This document shows, piece after piece, positions 19,409 to 27,957 of a DNA stretch of 64,000 bases. Source of the stretch: Cyanobacterium sp. Dongsha4 (GTDB taxonomy: Bacteria > Cyanobacteriota > Cyanobacteriia > Cyanobacteriales > Cyanobacteriaceae); contig NZ_CP084098.1 in assembly GCF_036345015.1 (NCBI RefSeq), positions 496,001-560,000 on the forward strand. The letters are read 5' to 3'. Each line of letters starts with the position of its first letter. Positions within the stretch are counted from its first letter, which is position 1. The notes below the pieces were generated by a model, which did not search any database, was not told the origin of the DNA, and saw only the letters and a list, made by a program, of their open reading frames with translations. Made by a program: the position numbers and the translations under genes.

Positions 19409-19589
19409 ACCTGAGTTCGATGAAAAAAGTATCGAAAAATAAAGCGTTGAGAGTTATCATCGAGCCAATTTTGGAATAAAAAATTGTTAAATTTAGGAAA
19501 AACTCATTTAAAATCAATTTATTCAGCTTTTTTGTCAATAATTATTACTTTTAACTCTGAACTCCGAACTCCGAACTACGAACTCAGGT
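19409..19589. mobile_element. MITE-like element, copy A (181 bp)
   Basis: It begins ACCTGAGTTCG and ends CGAACTCAGGT, an 11-bp perfect terminal inverted repeat. It is flanked on both sides by AAACCTA (19402-19408 and 19590-19596), a 7-bp target duplication. There is no coding capacity. The right end contains four heptads of AACTCCG type before the terminal repeat. The interior is the same as copy B at 41301 apart from a few bases. So it is a non-autonomous transposable element that needs a transposase from elsewhere. Confidence 0.85.
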
Positions 19590-19793
19590 AAACCTAGTAT
19601 CTGCCACCGAAAATCATGGGATGCGAACATTGTTTAACCGCCACCACTTCAGTTTATCCAACATTCTTTATGCAGAACCGAAATTAAATAAGATTGCTCA
19701 AGAACTCTATATGTCAGTATGATAATTTTAGTTTAAAATATTATTAACTTTTGTTAAAAATATAAAAAATACATATCAAAAATTTAATTTATA

Positions 19794-20519
19794 ATGACTT
19801 TTTTTAAGCCTAGACAACCTATTTTACAACGAAAGCAATCTTCTTCTGATACTCAGCAGTTTTTATCAATGAAATGTTTAAGAGTAAAGTCTGCGGAAAA
19901 ATTTTTTCTCTCAGGAATATATACTTGTGTTGATCAAGCAATGTTAGTTTGGGGAGTGGTGGCGGCAATAATTTTTTTCAGTGCTCAATTTTTATCGGTT
20001 AGTTGGGTTGATCAAGCATTTTTTTGGTCTGCATTTACCGTTTTTGCCATCATTGTCATGACCACTTTAACTTATTCTTGGGCAGTATGGGAAAAAGTTT
20101 CAGGTTTACTTTATGGCTGGATTTTTTTGATGATTTTTGGTCTGGTTATTACTGATAGTGCGATCGCATTTTCTTGGGGTTATATTCTCGGTCATTTATG
20201 TGAATTGTGGCTAATTTTAAGTGCTTTAGGTTATTTTCTCACAGGTTGGATGATGCGATCGAGGGCTTTTTTCCTCGCTGGTATAATTCATGGTGGTATG
20301 GTCTTAATATTACCCTTATTTGCGGGGTGGCAATTTGCAACGACAGGATTAGTCATGATGAGTAATCTGTTATTATTCTCCGAAGGTCAATGGGATATGC
20401 TTTTACCAAGAGAATTAAAAGAATATTCTGTAGAAGAAGTTAATCATGTATCTTTAACCAGAAAATCACCTCATCAAGATTCAAGTACCAGAAATCAGTT
20501 ATCCATTATTAGTTTTTAA
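19794..20519 (+). CDS. Integral membrane protein of unknown function
   Basis: A 241-residue protein with a soluble N-terminus of about 45 residues rich in Gln and Ser. Six or seven hydrophobic segments then lie between about 45 and 200 (for example AMLVWGVVAAIIFFSA, FAIIVMTTLTYSWAVW, GWIFLMIFGLVITDSAIAF, AGIIHGGMVLILPLFAGW). A short soluble tail ends it. No motif identifies a transporter or enzyme. The ATG at 19794 has no strong ribosome site. It stands alone with MITE copy A upstream and a stretch without large genes downstream. Confidence 0.65.
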   Translation: MTFFKPRQPILQRKQSSSDTQQFLSMKCLRVKSAEKFFLSGIYTCVDQAMLVWGVVAAIIFFSAQFLSVSWVDQAFFWSAFTVFAIIVMTTLTYSWAVWEKVSGLLYGWIFLMIFGLVITDSAIAFSWGYILGHLCELWLILSALGYFLTGWMMRSRAFFLAGIIHGGMVLILPLFAGWQFATTGLVMMSNLLLFSEGQWDMLLPRELKEYSVEEVNHVSLTRKSPHQDSSTRNQLSIISF

Positions 20520-20730
20520 TTTTTCTTTTAATATTGTTTTTGGCTCTTTTACGGCAATTATGACCAATTAATTCCCAAATTTTGCGATAGTCAACTAACT
20601 ATTAGTAGGCTAAAACTATCCCCCATTAGCTATTCCTATGTTTTCCGAAACACTTTTTCAGCTCCCCCTATTAAAGTAAGAGAGCCTTATTTTTCTCGAT
20701 TCTCCACACTTGAGATGAATTTATAGGTTA

Positions 20731-20826
20731 TCAACCACCCTTAGCAAAAGAAATCATTACCAGAAAAGAAAGTAATAATCCGGGTACTAACAGAGTTACT
20801 AACATTAAAAATTGATCACCAGTCAT
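20731..20826 (-). CDS. Possible 31-residue single-membrane-span peptide
   Basis: An ATG frame on the minus strand reads MTGDQFLMLVTLLV, then PGLLLSFLVMISFAKGG and a stop. One hydrophobic helix fills most of it, with a polar N-terminus and a Lys-Gly-Gly end. Small single-span photosystem, cytochrome b6f and NDH-1 subunits have this shape, but I cannot match it to PsaM, PsbM, PsbX, Psb30, PetL or PetN. There is no strong ribosome site. The case is the composition and the otherwise empty 466-base gap. Confidence 0.4.
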   Translation of the reverse strand: MTGDQFLMLVTLLVPGLLLSFLVMISFAKGG

Positions 20827-20985
20827 AATAATATTGCTAAAAAATAAGATCACCTTTAATTGTAAAAGAAGATTAAAAAATTAGAACATTGTATTCTCGG
20901 TGATTAGTCCATTTCATGAGATGATATTCTTAAAAAGATAACTTGTTTTTAATATATATATTTTTAGTTTTTCTTAAGATTTTCT

Positions 20986-22053
20986 ATGTACTTATTAGAA
21001 TGCCACAATCAATGTCCTGATTGTTTCTCTGCTGATTTAAAGTTAATTCCTGTTGCCGATAAACAAGGAGAATATGAGTTTTATTTTAATGCTAAAGTAA
21101 ATGAACAGCAAGAAAATATCTTAGATGGAAAAGTTAAATTTAGTCTCAGATCAGCAAAATTATTAGTAACTTTTAATGGCTTTGATATTTTAGAAATTTA
21201 TGACATTAATAAGGATTATATTCAAATAAGAAAAAATATTTCAAAAAATCATCAAGAGTGGTTAATAAAACCAAATTTGCTCAAAGATAATTCTTCCGTT
21301 AAATTAGCAACATTCAAAGCAGTGGGAGATGAAAGTAATTTAACTGCTCAAATTGTAATAGATAAATCTAATGTTGTTTTAACTGATATAGAAGGATTAT
21401 GGGTTCATAATATAACCCCTAATAAACACGCTATTTTAGAAAGAAAAGTAGCCGAATTTATTGAAAAAGTTTATCTTAGTCCTTATGTTAGTAGGGTAAT
21501 TTTTTCCTCTCAAAAATCTGAAACAACACCCCATTTCAATCAAAAAAATAATCAGGAAATTGAACAAGAAATAAGTAGCTTAAAAAATATCATTCAAGGA
21601 ATTTATCAAAATCCTCAAGAAGACTTTAATACTTTAGCTAAAAAAGCTAATCTTAATCCTTTGATAGATTTTGTTGGTGCTAATTTGATTGGTGTCAACT
21701 TAAGTGGTTTGAATTTGAGTAGTGCCAATTTTCAGGATGCAAATTTGCGAGGTGCTGACTTAACAGATGTTGATTTAAGCGAAGCTAATTTACAAAATAC
21801 AAAACTTAATGGTGTAGATTTAAGTGGTGCTTACTTAGAAGGTGCAAATTTAACTAATGCCAATTTGACTAATGCTAGTTTAGCTTTAAGTAATTTAATT
21901 GGGGCTAATTTAACCAATGCCAACTTAACTAATACGAATTTACAAAATACTAGCCTAGGTCAAACAATTGTTAAAGGGGCTATTTTTGCCAACAATCTCG
22001 GTTTAAATGAGGAGAAAAAACAGGAGTTAATCAGTAAGGGGGCTATTTTTTAA
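20986..22053 (+). CDS. Pentapeptide-repeat protein
   Basis: A 355-residue protein. It opens MYLLECHNQCPDC, with closely spaced Cys that could bind a metal. An alpha/beta region of about 190 residues follows without a recognised fold. From about residue 230 come roughly 19 tandem A(D/N)LXX pentapeptides (ANLRGADLTDVDLSEANL and so on), which fold as a right-handed quadrilateral beta-helix. It closes with LNEEKKQELISKGAIF, a common end for cyanobacterial members. Pentapeptide proteins are abundant in cyanobacteria and few have known jobs. No neighbour suggests a partner. Confidence 0.85.
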   Translation: MYLLECHNQCPDCFSADLKLIPVADKQGEYEFYFNAKVNEQQENILDGKVKFSLRSAKLLVTFNGFDILEIYDINKDYIQIRKNISKNHQEWLIKPNLLKDNSSVKLATFKAVGDESNLTAQIVIDKSNVVLTDIEGLWVHNITPNKHAILERKVAEFIEKVYLSPYVSRVIFSSQKSETTPHFNQKNNQEIEQEISSLKNIIQGIYQNPQEDFNTLAKKANLNPLIDFVGANLIGVNLSGLNLSSANFQDANLRGADLTDVDLSEANLQNTKLNGVDLSGAYLEGANLTNANLTNASLALSNLIGANLTNANLTNTNLQNTSLGQTIVKGAIFANNLGLNEEKKQELISKGAIF

Positions 22054-22076
22054 TTTAGAGAGGGAATGGGCAATAG

Positions 22077-22218
22077 GCAATGGGCAATAGTTTTTAATGG
22101 TTTATGGTTATAAATTGATAATCTCAACATTTTTAACTACTTCTTAATCCTCAAAGCCCTAAAACGCTATATTCTTTTACTGGCAATAGTTTTAGCGTTT
22201 TTGTATTTCTACTTTGAA
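22077..22218 (-). repeat. 142-bp dispersed repeat, copy 1 (inverted)
   Basis: The reverse complement of this stretch matches 41142-41283 with three differences over 142 bases by my alignment. Within this copy AAAACGCTA and TAGCGTTTT form a 9-bp inverted repeat. It lies just after the pentapeptide gene. It has no coding frame and no terminal inverted repeats that I can find. Confidence 0.8.
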
Positions 22219-22290
22219 ACAGCCCTGCCCCAAACACCCCAACACCCCAATCCCCCAACAACCTAACTGAGGTTAATCAAGAATCTACTA

Positions 22291-22752
22291 CTACAAAATA
22301 ATTAAACGACAATCAGAACTACTGGAATCATCGTCTATTTCTCTGTACAAAATATCAATCCATTCATCTTCTTCGGGAAAGTTTTTCCATTTTACGGCGA
22401 TAACCCAGTGTTGATCAATATTTAATTCTTGACGAATACTGGCACGTTGCTTACTTTTTAAATCATAAAAAATACTTTGAGCTTTGCTCTCACTTTCTCT
22501 TAGGGTAATAGCGACTCTCAAGGATTGACCTTCTTGATTTTCTAGGGTAATTATATTATCGATGCCGATAATTTCCCAGAGTATGAGATAATCACTCAAA
22601 TCATAACGTTTACCCTTTGCCCAACGTAATTTTCCCTGACAGTATTTGGTTGCTACTTCAAGCAAGTGTTCTTCGTTCAAATCTGGGGCGTTTAAATCAG
22701 AGATTTTTAGTTTTGAAGCTACTGTTTGAAATCTTAAACGTAAACTAAACAA
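22291..22752 (-). CDS. Conserved hypothetical protein
   Basis: A 153-residue soluble protein of mixed alpha/beta composition with no motif I recognise. Its features are an N-terminal basic stretch (MFSLRLRFQTVASKLKI), a central DLSDYLILWEIIGIDNIITLE, and an acidic run followed by a Ser stretch (DDDSSSSDCRLIIL) at the end. It is transcribed away from the cpcF operon, starting about 70 bases from that operon's first gene. The intergenic gap may therefore carry a two-way promoter. Function unknown. Confidence 0.6.
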   Translation of the reverse strand: MFSLRLRFQTVASKLKISDLNAPDLNEEHLLEVATKYCQGKLRWAKGKRYDLSDYLILWEIIGIDNIITLENQEGQSLRVAITLRESESKAQSIFYDLKSKQRASIRQELNIDQHWVIAVKWKNFPEEDEWIDILYREIDDDSSSSDCRLIIL

Positions 22753-22825
22753 GAGTTCCTCAACAATGATTTGGCTACAATAGTATAACCAGATATGGGT
22801 ACTTTTGACAACGACTTACTTATCA

Positions 22826-23122
22826 ATGATCACGATTCAAGAACTAGAAAAATATAGCGAAAACCATCCTCAAGAGGTATTAATCTTAAGGGCTAGAGAT
22901 AATCAAGAGGAGGTAGAAATTATGATTTTCAAAGGATTTTCCAGCAATTTGACTGGTTCAACTGCTTTTGATCCTGATATGCCTATTTTATCTCCTGATG
23001 GAGAAATTATAAGCGGCGATCGCATCTTAAGTCCTTATAATCCAAATAATCCCCAATATATTGAAAAAAATATATCTCCGTCAGAATTGCTAAAATTACT
23101 AAGGGAAAACGAATCCAAATAA
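22826..23122 (+). CDS. Small conserved cyanobacterial protein (DUF7734-like)
   Basis: About 98 residues: MITIQELEKYSENHPQEVL, then RDNQEEVEIMIFKGFSSNLTGSTAFDPD and PILSPDGEII. The EIMIFKGFSSSLT-like block with TAFDPD.P is shared with small proteins of cyanobacteria and plastids of unknown role. The frame opens at TTG 22805, but the ATG at 22826 fits the usual start. It ends five bases before cpcF, so it very likely belongs to the same operon. That suggests a link to bilin lyase or phycobilisome work, which is an inference from position. Confidence 0.6.
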   Translation: MITIQELEKYSENHPQEVLILRARDNQEEVEIMIFKGFSSNLTGSTAFDPDMPILSPDGEIISGDRILSPYNPNNPQYIEKNISPSELLKLLRENESK

Positions 23123-23127
23123 TACTT

Positions 23128-23784
23128 ATGACTCAAACCCTAGAAACATCAGTTCAACAACTAATTAACGCTGTCAACGAAGCAGATTCAGCCGTTAAAC
23201 TACTTCAGGCAGTACAAAAATTAGCCGCCGCTCAATCTCCCGAAGCCATACCCACCCTAATTCAAGTATTAGGTTTCAATAACCCCGGTGCCGCCGTTGC
23301 CGCCACAGAAGGCTTAATCAATCTGGGAGAAATTGCGATCGCACCTCTGATGAAAAACCTTGATGATTATAATTATGGGGCAAGAGCATGGGCATTAAGA
23401 GTATTTGCAGGAATTGGAGATATTAGAGCCTTAGACTTACTAATTAGTGCCGCTACTACAGACTTTTCCCTAAGCGTGAGAAGGGCGGCAACAAAAGGAT
23501 TAGGAAATATTCAATTGTCTAGCTTACCCCCAGAAGATATTGCCCCAACCCAAGAAAAAATTTTCCATACCCTTTGCTTAACCATTCAAGATGGAGAATG
23601 GGTAGTTCGTTACGCCTCCATTGTTGCTTTAGAAAACTTAACACAAAGTCTAAAAGCCTTTAATAACAATTATTTAATACCTCAAATTATCGAACAATTA
23701 ACATTGTTATCTCAAAAAGACGATGAAATCGGGGTTCAAACCCGTGCTAAACTAGCATTGACAAAAATCAAACAGGAAGTATAG
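23128..23784 (+). CDS. cpcF: Phycocyanobilin lyase subunit CpcF-like (HEAT-repeat)
   Basis: CpcF works with CpcE to attach phycocyanobilin to Cys-84 of the phycocyanin alpha subunit. This 218-residue protein is almost wholly HEAT/PBS-lyase repeats: AIPTLIQVLGFNNPGAAVAA, then NLDDYNYGARAWALRVFAGIGD and SVRRAATKGLGNI. NYGARAWA with GIGD.RALD is characteristic of CpcF-type subunits. Length matches CpcF rather than the longer CpcE, and no CpcE is in the window. Five bases separate it from the upstream small gene and 15 from the downstream cpcT. Confidence 0.82.
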   Translation: MTQTLETSVQQLINAVNEADSAVKLLQAVQKLAAAQSPEAIPTLIQVLGFNNPGAAVAATEGLINLGEIAIAPLMKNLDDYNYGARAWALRVFAGIGDIRALDLLISAATTDFSLSVRRAATKGLGNIQLSSLPPEDIAPTQEKIFHTLCLTIQDGEWVVRYASIVALENLTQSLKAFNNNYLIPQIIEQLTLLSQKDDEIGVQTRAKLALTKIKQEV

Positions 23785-23799
23785 CAATTTTTTAAGAAT

Positions 23800-24384
23800 A
23801 TGAGTAAATCAACAGATGTAAAAGGATTAGCCCGATTAATGGCGGCTGACTTCAGCAATCAACAACAGGCATGGGATAACCCCCCTTTTTTCGCTCATAT
23901 TCGAGTTTGTATGCGTCCCCTTCCCGAATCTCTCCTCGGTGGTACAAGTCTTTTTCTTGAACAAGCCTACGATTTTCTCTTGAATCAACCCTATCGCTTA
24001 AGAGTATTTAAAATTCAAGCAGTAGATGATCATTTAGAATTAGAACACTACAAACTGAAAGAAGAAGCAGAATTTTATGGAGCTTCCCGTAATCGAGAAA
24101 AATTGAAAGAGTTAACTATTGACCATTTAGAGAAAATGAATGGTTGTGATATGATTGCCCAATGGAATGAAAGTCATTTTAAAGGCTACATCAAACCGGG
24201 TAAAGCCTGTATTGTAGTCAGAAAAGGTAAAGAATCCTATTTAGATAACTCCTTTGAAATTGATGAACGTAAACTAATTAGTTTCGATCGAGGTAGAGAT
24301 TTAGTGACTGATGAATTATTGTGGGGTTCTGTTGCAGGTCCATTTCACTTTACCAGAATTGAAAGTTTTGCCCATGAAGTTTAA
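23800..24384 (+). CDS. cpcT: CpcT/CpeT-type chromophore lyase
   Basis: CpcT attaches phycocyanobilin to the Cys-153/155 site of the phycocyanin beta subunit. The 194-residue protein has the family landmarks FFAHIRVCMRPLP, QPYRLRVF, CDMIAQWNESHFKGYIKPGKAC and the closing WGSVAGPFHFTRIESFAHEV. Length is right for CpcT. It is the last gene of a three-gene run with cpcF, so two lyases acting on different phycocyanin sites would be made together. Confidence 0.88.
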   Translation: MSKSTDVKGLARLMAADFSNQQQAWDNPPFFAHIRVCMRPLPESLLGGTSLFLEQAYDFLLNQPYRLRVFKIQAVDDHLELEHYKLKEEAEFYGASRNREKLKELTIDHLEKMNGCDMIAQWNESHFKGYIKPGKACIVVRKGKESYLDNSFEIDERKLISFDRGRDLVTDELLWGSVAGPFHFTRIESFAHEV

Positions 24385-24511
24385 TTCATCACAATTACTA
24401 ACTTTCCAACCCATAAATACTGATAGAAACATAAATTGTCAAAAAAAACATCAAATATACTCCCTTTTTCATTTCTTCCCTCTTCACCCCCCAAATTCAT
24501 TCATCTAACCT

Positions 24512-25363
24512 ATGAGACAGTTAAGAGAATTATTATTTCCTAGCCAAAACAGCAAAAAGAATCCCCCCAAAACAAAAGGACTTCCGCCACTAAAAAAAAG
24601 TCGTAGGGGGATAGAAATAAAAACTGAAGCTGAAATCGAAATCATGAGAGTTTCAGGGAAAATAGTGGCAACAGTATTAAAAGAAATTCAAGAAATCGCC
24701 AAACCCGGAATGACAACGGCGGATTTAGATACCTATGCAGAAAAACGTATTCGAGAAATGGGGGCAACTCCTAGTTTTAAAGGTTATCATGGCTTTCCTG
24801 CTTCTATTTGTGCTTGTGTTAATGATGAAGTAGTCCATGGCATTCCTAACCCCAAAAAAGTCCTAAAAATGGGTGATATTGTCAAAGTTGATACGGGGGC
24901 TTTGTATAACGGCTATCACGGTGACTCCTGCATTAGTTTCCCCATTGGTAAAATCAAAAGACAAGGAGTTAAGTTATTAGAAGTAGCTGAAAAGGCTATG
25001 TATAAAGGAATTGAGCAAGTAAAAGCTGGAAATTATTTAATGGATATAGCAGGAGCAATTCAAGATTATGTAGAAAAAAATGGGTTTTCTGTGGTAGAAA
25101 ATTTTGTGGGACATGGTGTAGGTAGAAGTTTACATGAAGAACCCTCTGTGTTTAATGTTCGCACTAGAGATTTACCCAATGTAAAATTGCGTAGTGGAAT
25201 GACATTAGCTATTGAACCCATTGTTAATGTGGGTAGTAATAAAACTCGTACCCTCAAAGACCGTTGGACTGTTGTAACCGTTGATAAATGCCTCTCAGCC
25301 CAGTTCGAGCATACTGTTTTAGTAACTGATTATGGTTATGAAATTCTAACTTGGCGAGACTAG
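24512..25363 (+). CDS. map: Type I methionine aminopeptidase
   Basis: Removes the initiator Met from nascent proteins. The 283-residue protein has an N-terminal extension of about 35 residues, Lys/Pro-rich, then the pita-bread fold: [20 protein letters not shown], then the metal ligands in [30 protein letters not shown] and FEHTVLV. Type I, since no helical insert is seen. Similar extended Map proteins occur in cyanobacteria and plastids. It lies 127 bases after cpcT with no obvious terminator between. Confidence 0.93.
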   Translation: MRQLRELLFPSQNSKKNPPKTKGLPPLKKSRRGIEIKTEAEIEIMRVSGKIVATVLKEIQEIAKPGMTTADLDTYAEKRIREMGATPSFKGYHGFPASICACVNDEVVHGIPNPKKVLKMGDIVKVDTGALYNGYHGDSCISFPIGKIKRQGVKLLEVAEKAMYKGIEQVKAGNYLMDIAGAIQDYVEKNGFSVVENFVGHGVGRSLHEEPSVFNVRTRDLPNVKLRSGMTLAIEPIVNVGSNKTRTLKDRWTVVTVDKCLSAQFEHTVLVTDYGYEILTWRD

Positions 25364-25643
25364 GCACTTTAATTGATCTCAGTTAGGCTTAAGAATATAG
25401 GCTCAGTGTAGGTGTTAGGTTACAGGCTTCAGGTGACAGGTTTGACGGTTTATTTTTTTGAATATTAACTTATTAGTCACTTTTTCCTCTTCCTCTTTTT
25501 CTACCATAACTAGGAAAATTTATCCCCAACTCTGGTTTACTTAATAAGTAGCTCCCGTTAAATAAAACTAAAGTTTGTAGTTACCCCTTTAGGGGTTTCA
25601 AAAGTTCTGAGAATAAGGGCTGAAGCCCTCACTACTAACTGAC
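25364..25643. repeat. Intergenic hairpins between map and lysS
   Basis: ACCCC/GGGGT (25583-25596, loop TTTA) and AGGGC/GCCCT (25616-25629, loop TGAA) are two GC-rich tetraloop hairpins in AT-rich surroundings. Both map and lysS end here, so the structures could bound transcripts from both sides; T runs are short. The block near 25390-25450 has degenerate CAGGTT-type heptads. Confidence 0.5.
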
Positions 25644-27215
25644 CTATTTCACAACTTCCTCTAAACGTTTTAAAACAAAATCCTTATCTAAATAAGAAAA
25701 TAAATAACCAGCTTTAGGACCTCTTTCCTTACCTAAAAATGAATAATAAATGGCAGGAAAAGCAACGCTAGGACTAATACCTAATTGTTTGGTGGCAGTA
25801 AATAAAGCAGTTTGCAATTCTTCCCCTTCCCATTTTTCTAAGGCGATTAAATTTTCTTTTAGTTTAGTTAAATATTGTTTTTGTTCATCGCTCAACCCAG
25901 AGGCGGTTTCAGGAATATCATCAAAATAAATTACCAGTTTTTCTTCCTCATCGGCATAATCTTCTAACCATTTTTTCGCCACAGCAATACGTTCGTTTAT
26001 TTTTTCCCAATCATATTCGGTTAACTCTGTTTCTGCTCTTTTTTCTATTTCCGCTTTTAAGTCTAAATGGGGTACTTGTAATAAGGAAATGAGAGTGCTA
26101 ATGTCGAAAGTATAATAAGGTTTAATTTCCTCCTCTAATTGAGCATAGAATAGAGGTAATAAGGTTCTGTCTAATTCTACATTTTCATTTTCTTTCTGCA
26201 GTTGAGCATATTGATTTAAAAGACTATCATAGTCTCTAAATAAACGGGTAATTGTCTCATAATTAGGAGCAAAATTAATCACCGTTTTTGGTTGAGTTCT
26301 TAACATCAAAAAACGCAATAATTCTGGAGGCAACAAATCTGCCATATCTTTGGCGCTTGAACCCACTCCCTTAGAAGAGCTCATTTTTGTGCCGTTAACC
26401 AAAATAAATTCATAGGGAGAATGGAAAGGGGGTTTTTTATGTAAAACTTTACGACAAATAGCATTTGCTACATCCCTTGAGCCACCTTTTTGAGAATGAT
26501 CTTTTCCTGCCATTTCCATGGTTACACCAACTAAATCCCACTTGGCAACCCATTCAACTTTCCACGGAAGTTTGCCGTTACCATCAAAAGGAGAAATCCA
26601 GCCTTGATGTCCACATCCTTTCACCCAGTCGGTAGCATCTTCCTTACAGGTAAAAAAGACTTCTGAACCATTATAGTCAGTTACATTGGTAGTTGCTATC
26701 TTGCCACAATTAGGACAGATTACCTGAAAAGGATACCAATTATCGGCGCGATCGGCTTTACTCACATCTCGATAAACTTCCCTAACATCCTGAGCATGAT
26801 TGAGAAATTTGTCAATATAGGGGTTTAATTTTCCTGAACGATATAAGTCTCTCAAATAGTAAATTTCGGCTTTTACTCCCAAATATTCAAATACTTCCAA
26901 AAATTCACCCATAAAATATTTGGCGTAATCAGGGGCATTTTCATCAGGAGAAGGAACATTGCAAAGAGGATAACCTAAGTAAGGAGAAAATTTTTCTTTA
27001 TCTAAATAATGGGGGACTGTATCTAAAGCGTCGTAATCATCAACTCCATAGGTAAACTTTACTGGCTTTCCTACTCTTGTCAAAGCCCGATACATAACAT
27101 CATGAATAATCACCCCTCTGACAGAACCTACATGAACTCTACCTGAAGGGGTTTTGGAATCGTTTACTAATTCTTCTTGGTGTGAGGAAGCCGCTATTTT
27201 ATCCGCCCAAAACAT
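25644..27215 (-). CDS. lysS: Class I lysyl-tRNA synthetase
   Basis: Charges tRNA-Lys. This is the class I enzyme, with Rossmann-fold signature motifs SGRVHVGSVRG (HIGH equivalent) and KMSSSKG (KMSKS). A zinc-binding insert carries Cys residues (CPNCGK ... CKED ... GCGHQG) and a helical anticodon-binding region follows. The 523 residues match archaeal and some bacterial class I LysRS. It has no similarity to the class II enzyme typical of bacteria. No second lysS is in this window, so whether it replaces or accompanies the class II type is open. It begins at ATG 27215. Confidence 0.93.
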   Translation of the reverse strand: MFWADKIAASSHQEELVNDSKTPSGRVHVGSVRGVIIHDVMYRALTRVGKPVKFTYGVDDYDALDTVPHYLDKEKFSPYLGYPLCNVPSPDENAPDYAKYFMGEFLEVFEYLGVKAEIYYLRDLYRSGKLNPYIDKFLNHAQDVREVYRDVSKADRADNWYPFQVICPNCGKIATTNVTDYNGSEVFFTCKEDATDWVKGCGHQGWISPFDGNGKLPWKVEWVAKWDLVGVTMEMAGKDHSQKGGSRDVANAICRKVLHKKPPFHSPYEFILVNGTKMSSSKGVGSSAKDMADLLPPELLRFLMLRTQPKTVINFAPNYETITRLFRDYDSLLNQYAQLQKENENVELDRTLLPLFYAQLEEEIKPYYTFDISTLISLLQVPHLDLKAEIEKRAETELTEYDWEKINERIAVAKKWLEDYADEEEKLVIYFDDIPETASGLSDEQKQYLTKLKENLIALEKWEGEELQTALFTATKQLGISPSVAFPAIYYSFLGKERGPKAGYLFSYLDKDFVLKRLEEVVK

Positions 27216-27957
27216 ATTTATAATTTATTGTTCACTATCTTTAAACTGCAGAAGTTCTATTATATCTTACTTTAGCTATTTAGCTATTCACCTTGAATCC
27301 AAGAAAGTTTAGAACTCTACTATGGAAAATTCACCAAAGATGATAATATATCAAATCATCAACATTGCTATGTTACCGCACTATTAGTTCCTTATCTCAG
27401 ATGAAAAATAGTCTTAAATAACTTTAATTCACTGGCAGAAGTACAAACCCATTTGTTTTTTTATGGTTTTTCTGCTATGCAGTTATGTTGTATTTCTATT
27501 TTTTACTATGATATTTTATTCGATGGCATTTTTATTCTACATTAAACTTTATTCTCGTGAATATATGCCATAAGTTTTCAAAACACTAATAATAGGGAAT
27601 ATAAATGTTGATACCTGCAATGATTATTATTTTTTATAAGTAATAATTCTAATCATCTATATCTGCTTTTTATTTTAAATCACTTAACATTAATTATTAA
27701 AATAATTTTTTTATCGAGACTAGCTACAAATTTTATTTAAGAGTAATTATTAGTTAATAACTTGTAGCAAAAACATTAATATTTTTCTTGCAAATATTAA
27801 ATTATGTTCACCATTTATAGTAAACTAATCAAAATTAAGTAATTATTTTCTATTAATCATTTTTATCTTACCTTTTAGATTTAATACTTTTAAAAATACA
27901 AATCAAATACTCTATTATTATATTTATCCTCATTTATTATAATTACTAAAATTAAAT
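27216..27957. other. AT-rich gap of about 740 bases
   Basis: The longest gene-free stretch in the window, between two divergent genes (lysS and the SNF2 gene). It is very AT-rich, with T and A runs. I found no tRNA, no convincing small gene and no repeats shared with other parts of the window. Promoters for both flanking genes must lie inside, but I cannot pick them. Confidence 0.4.

Noticed and set aside
22225-22265. CCCCAACACC tract as a promoter or RNA
   Set aside because: It is a low-complexity degenerate repeat found in complementary form elsewhere in the window.
27216-27957. Small gene in the lysS-SNF2 gap
   Set aside because: Only very short frames such as MLIPAMIIIFYK exist, without ribosome sites.
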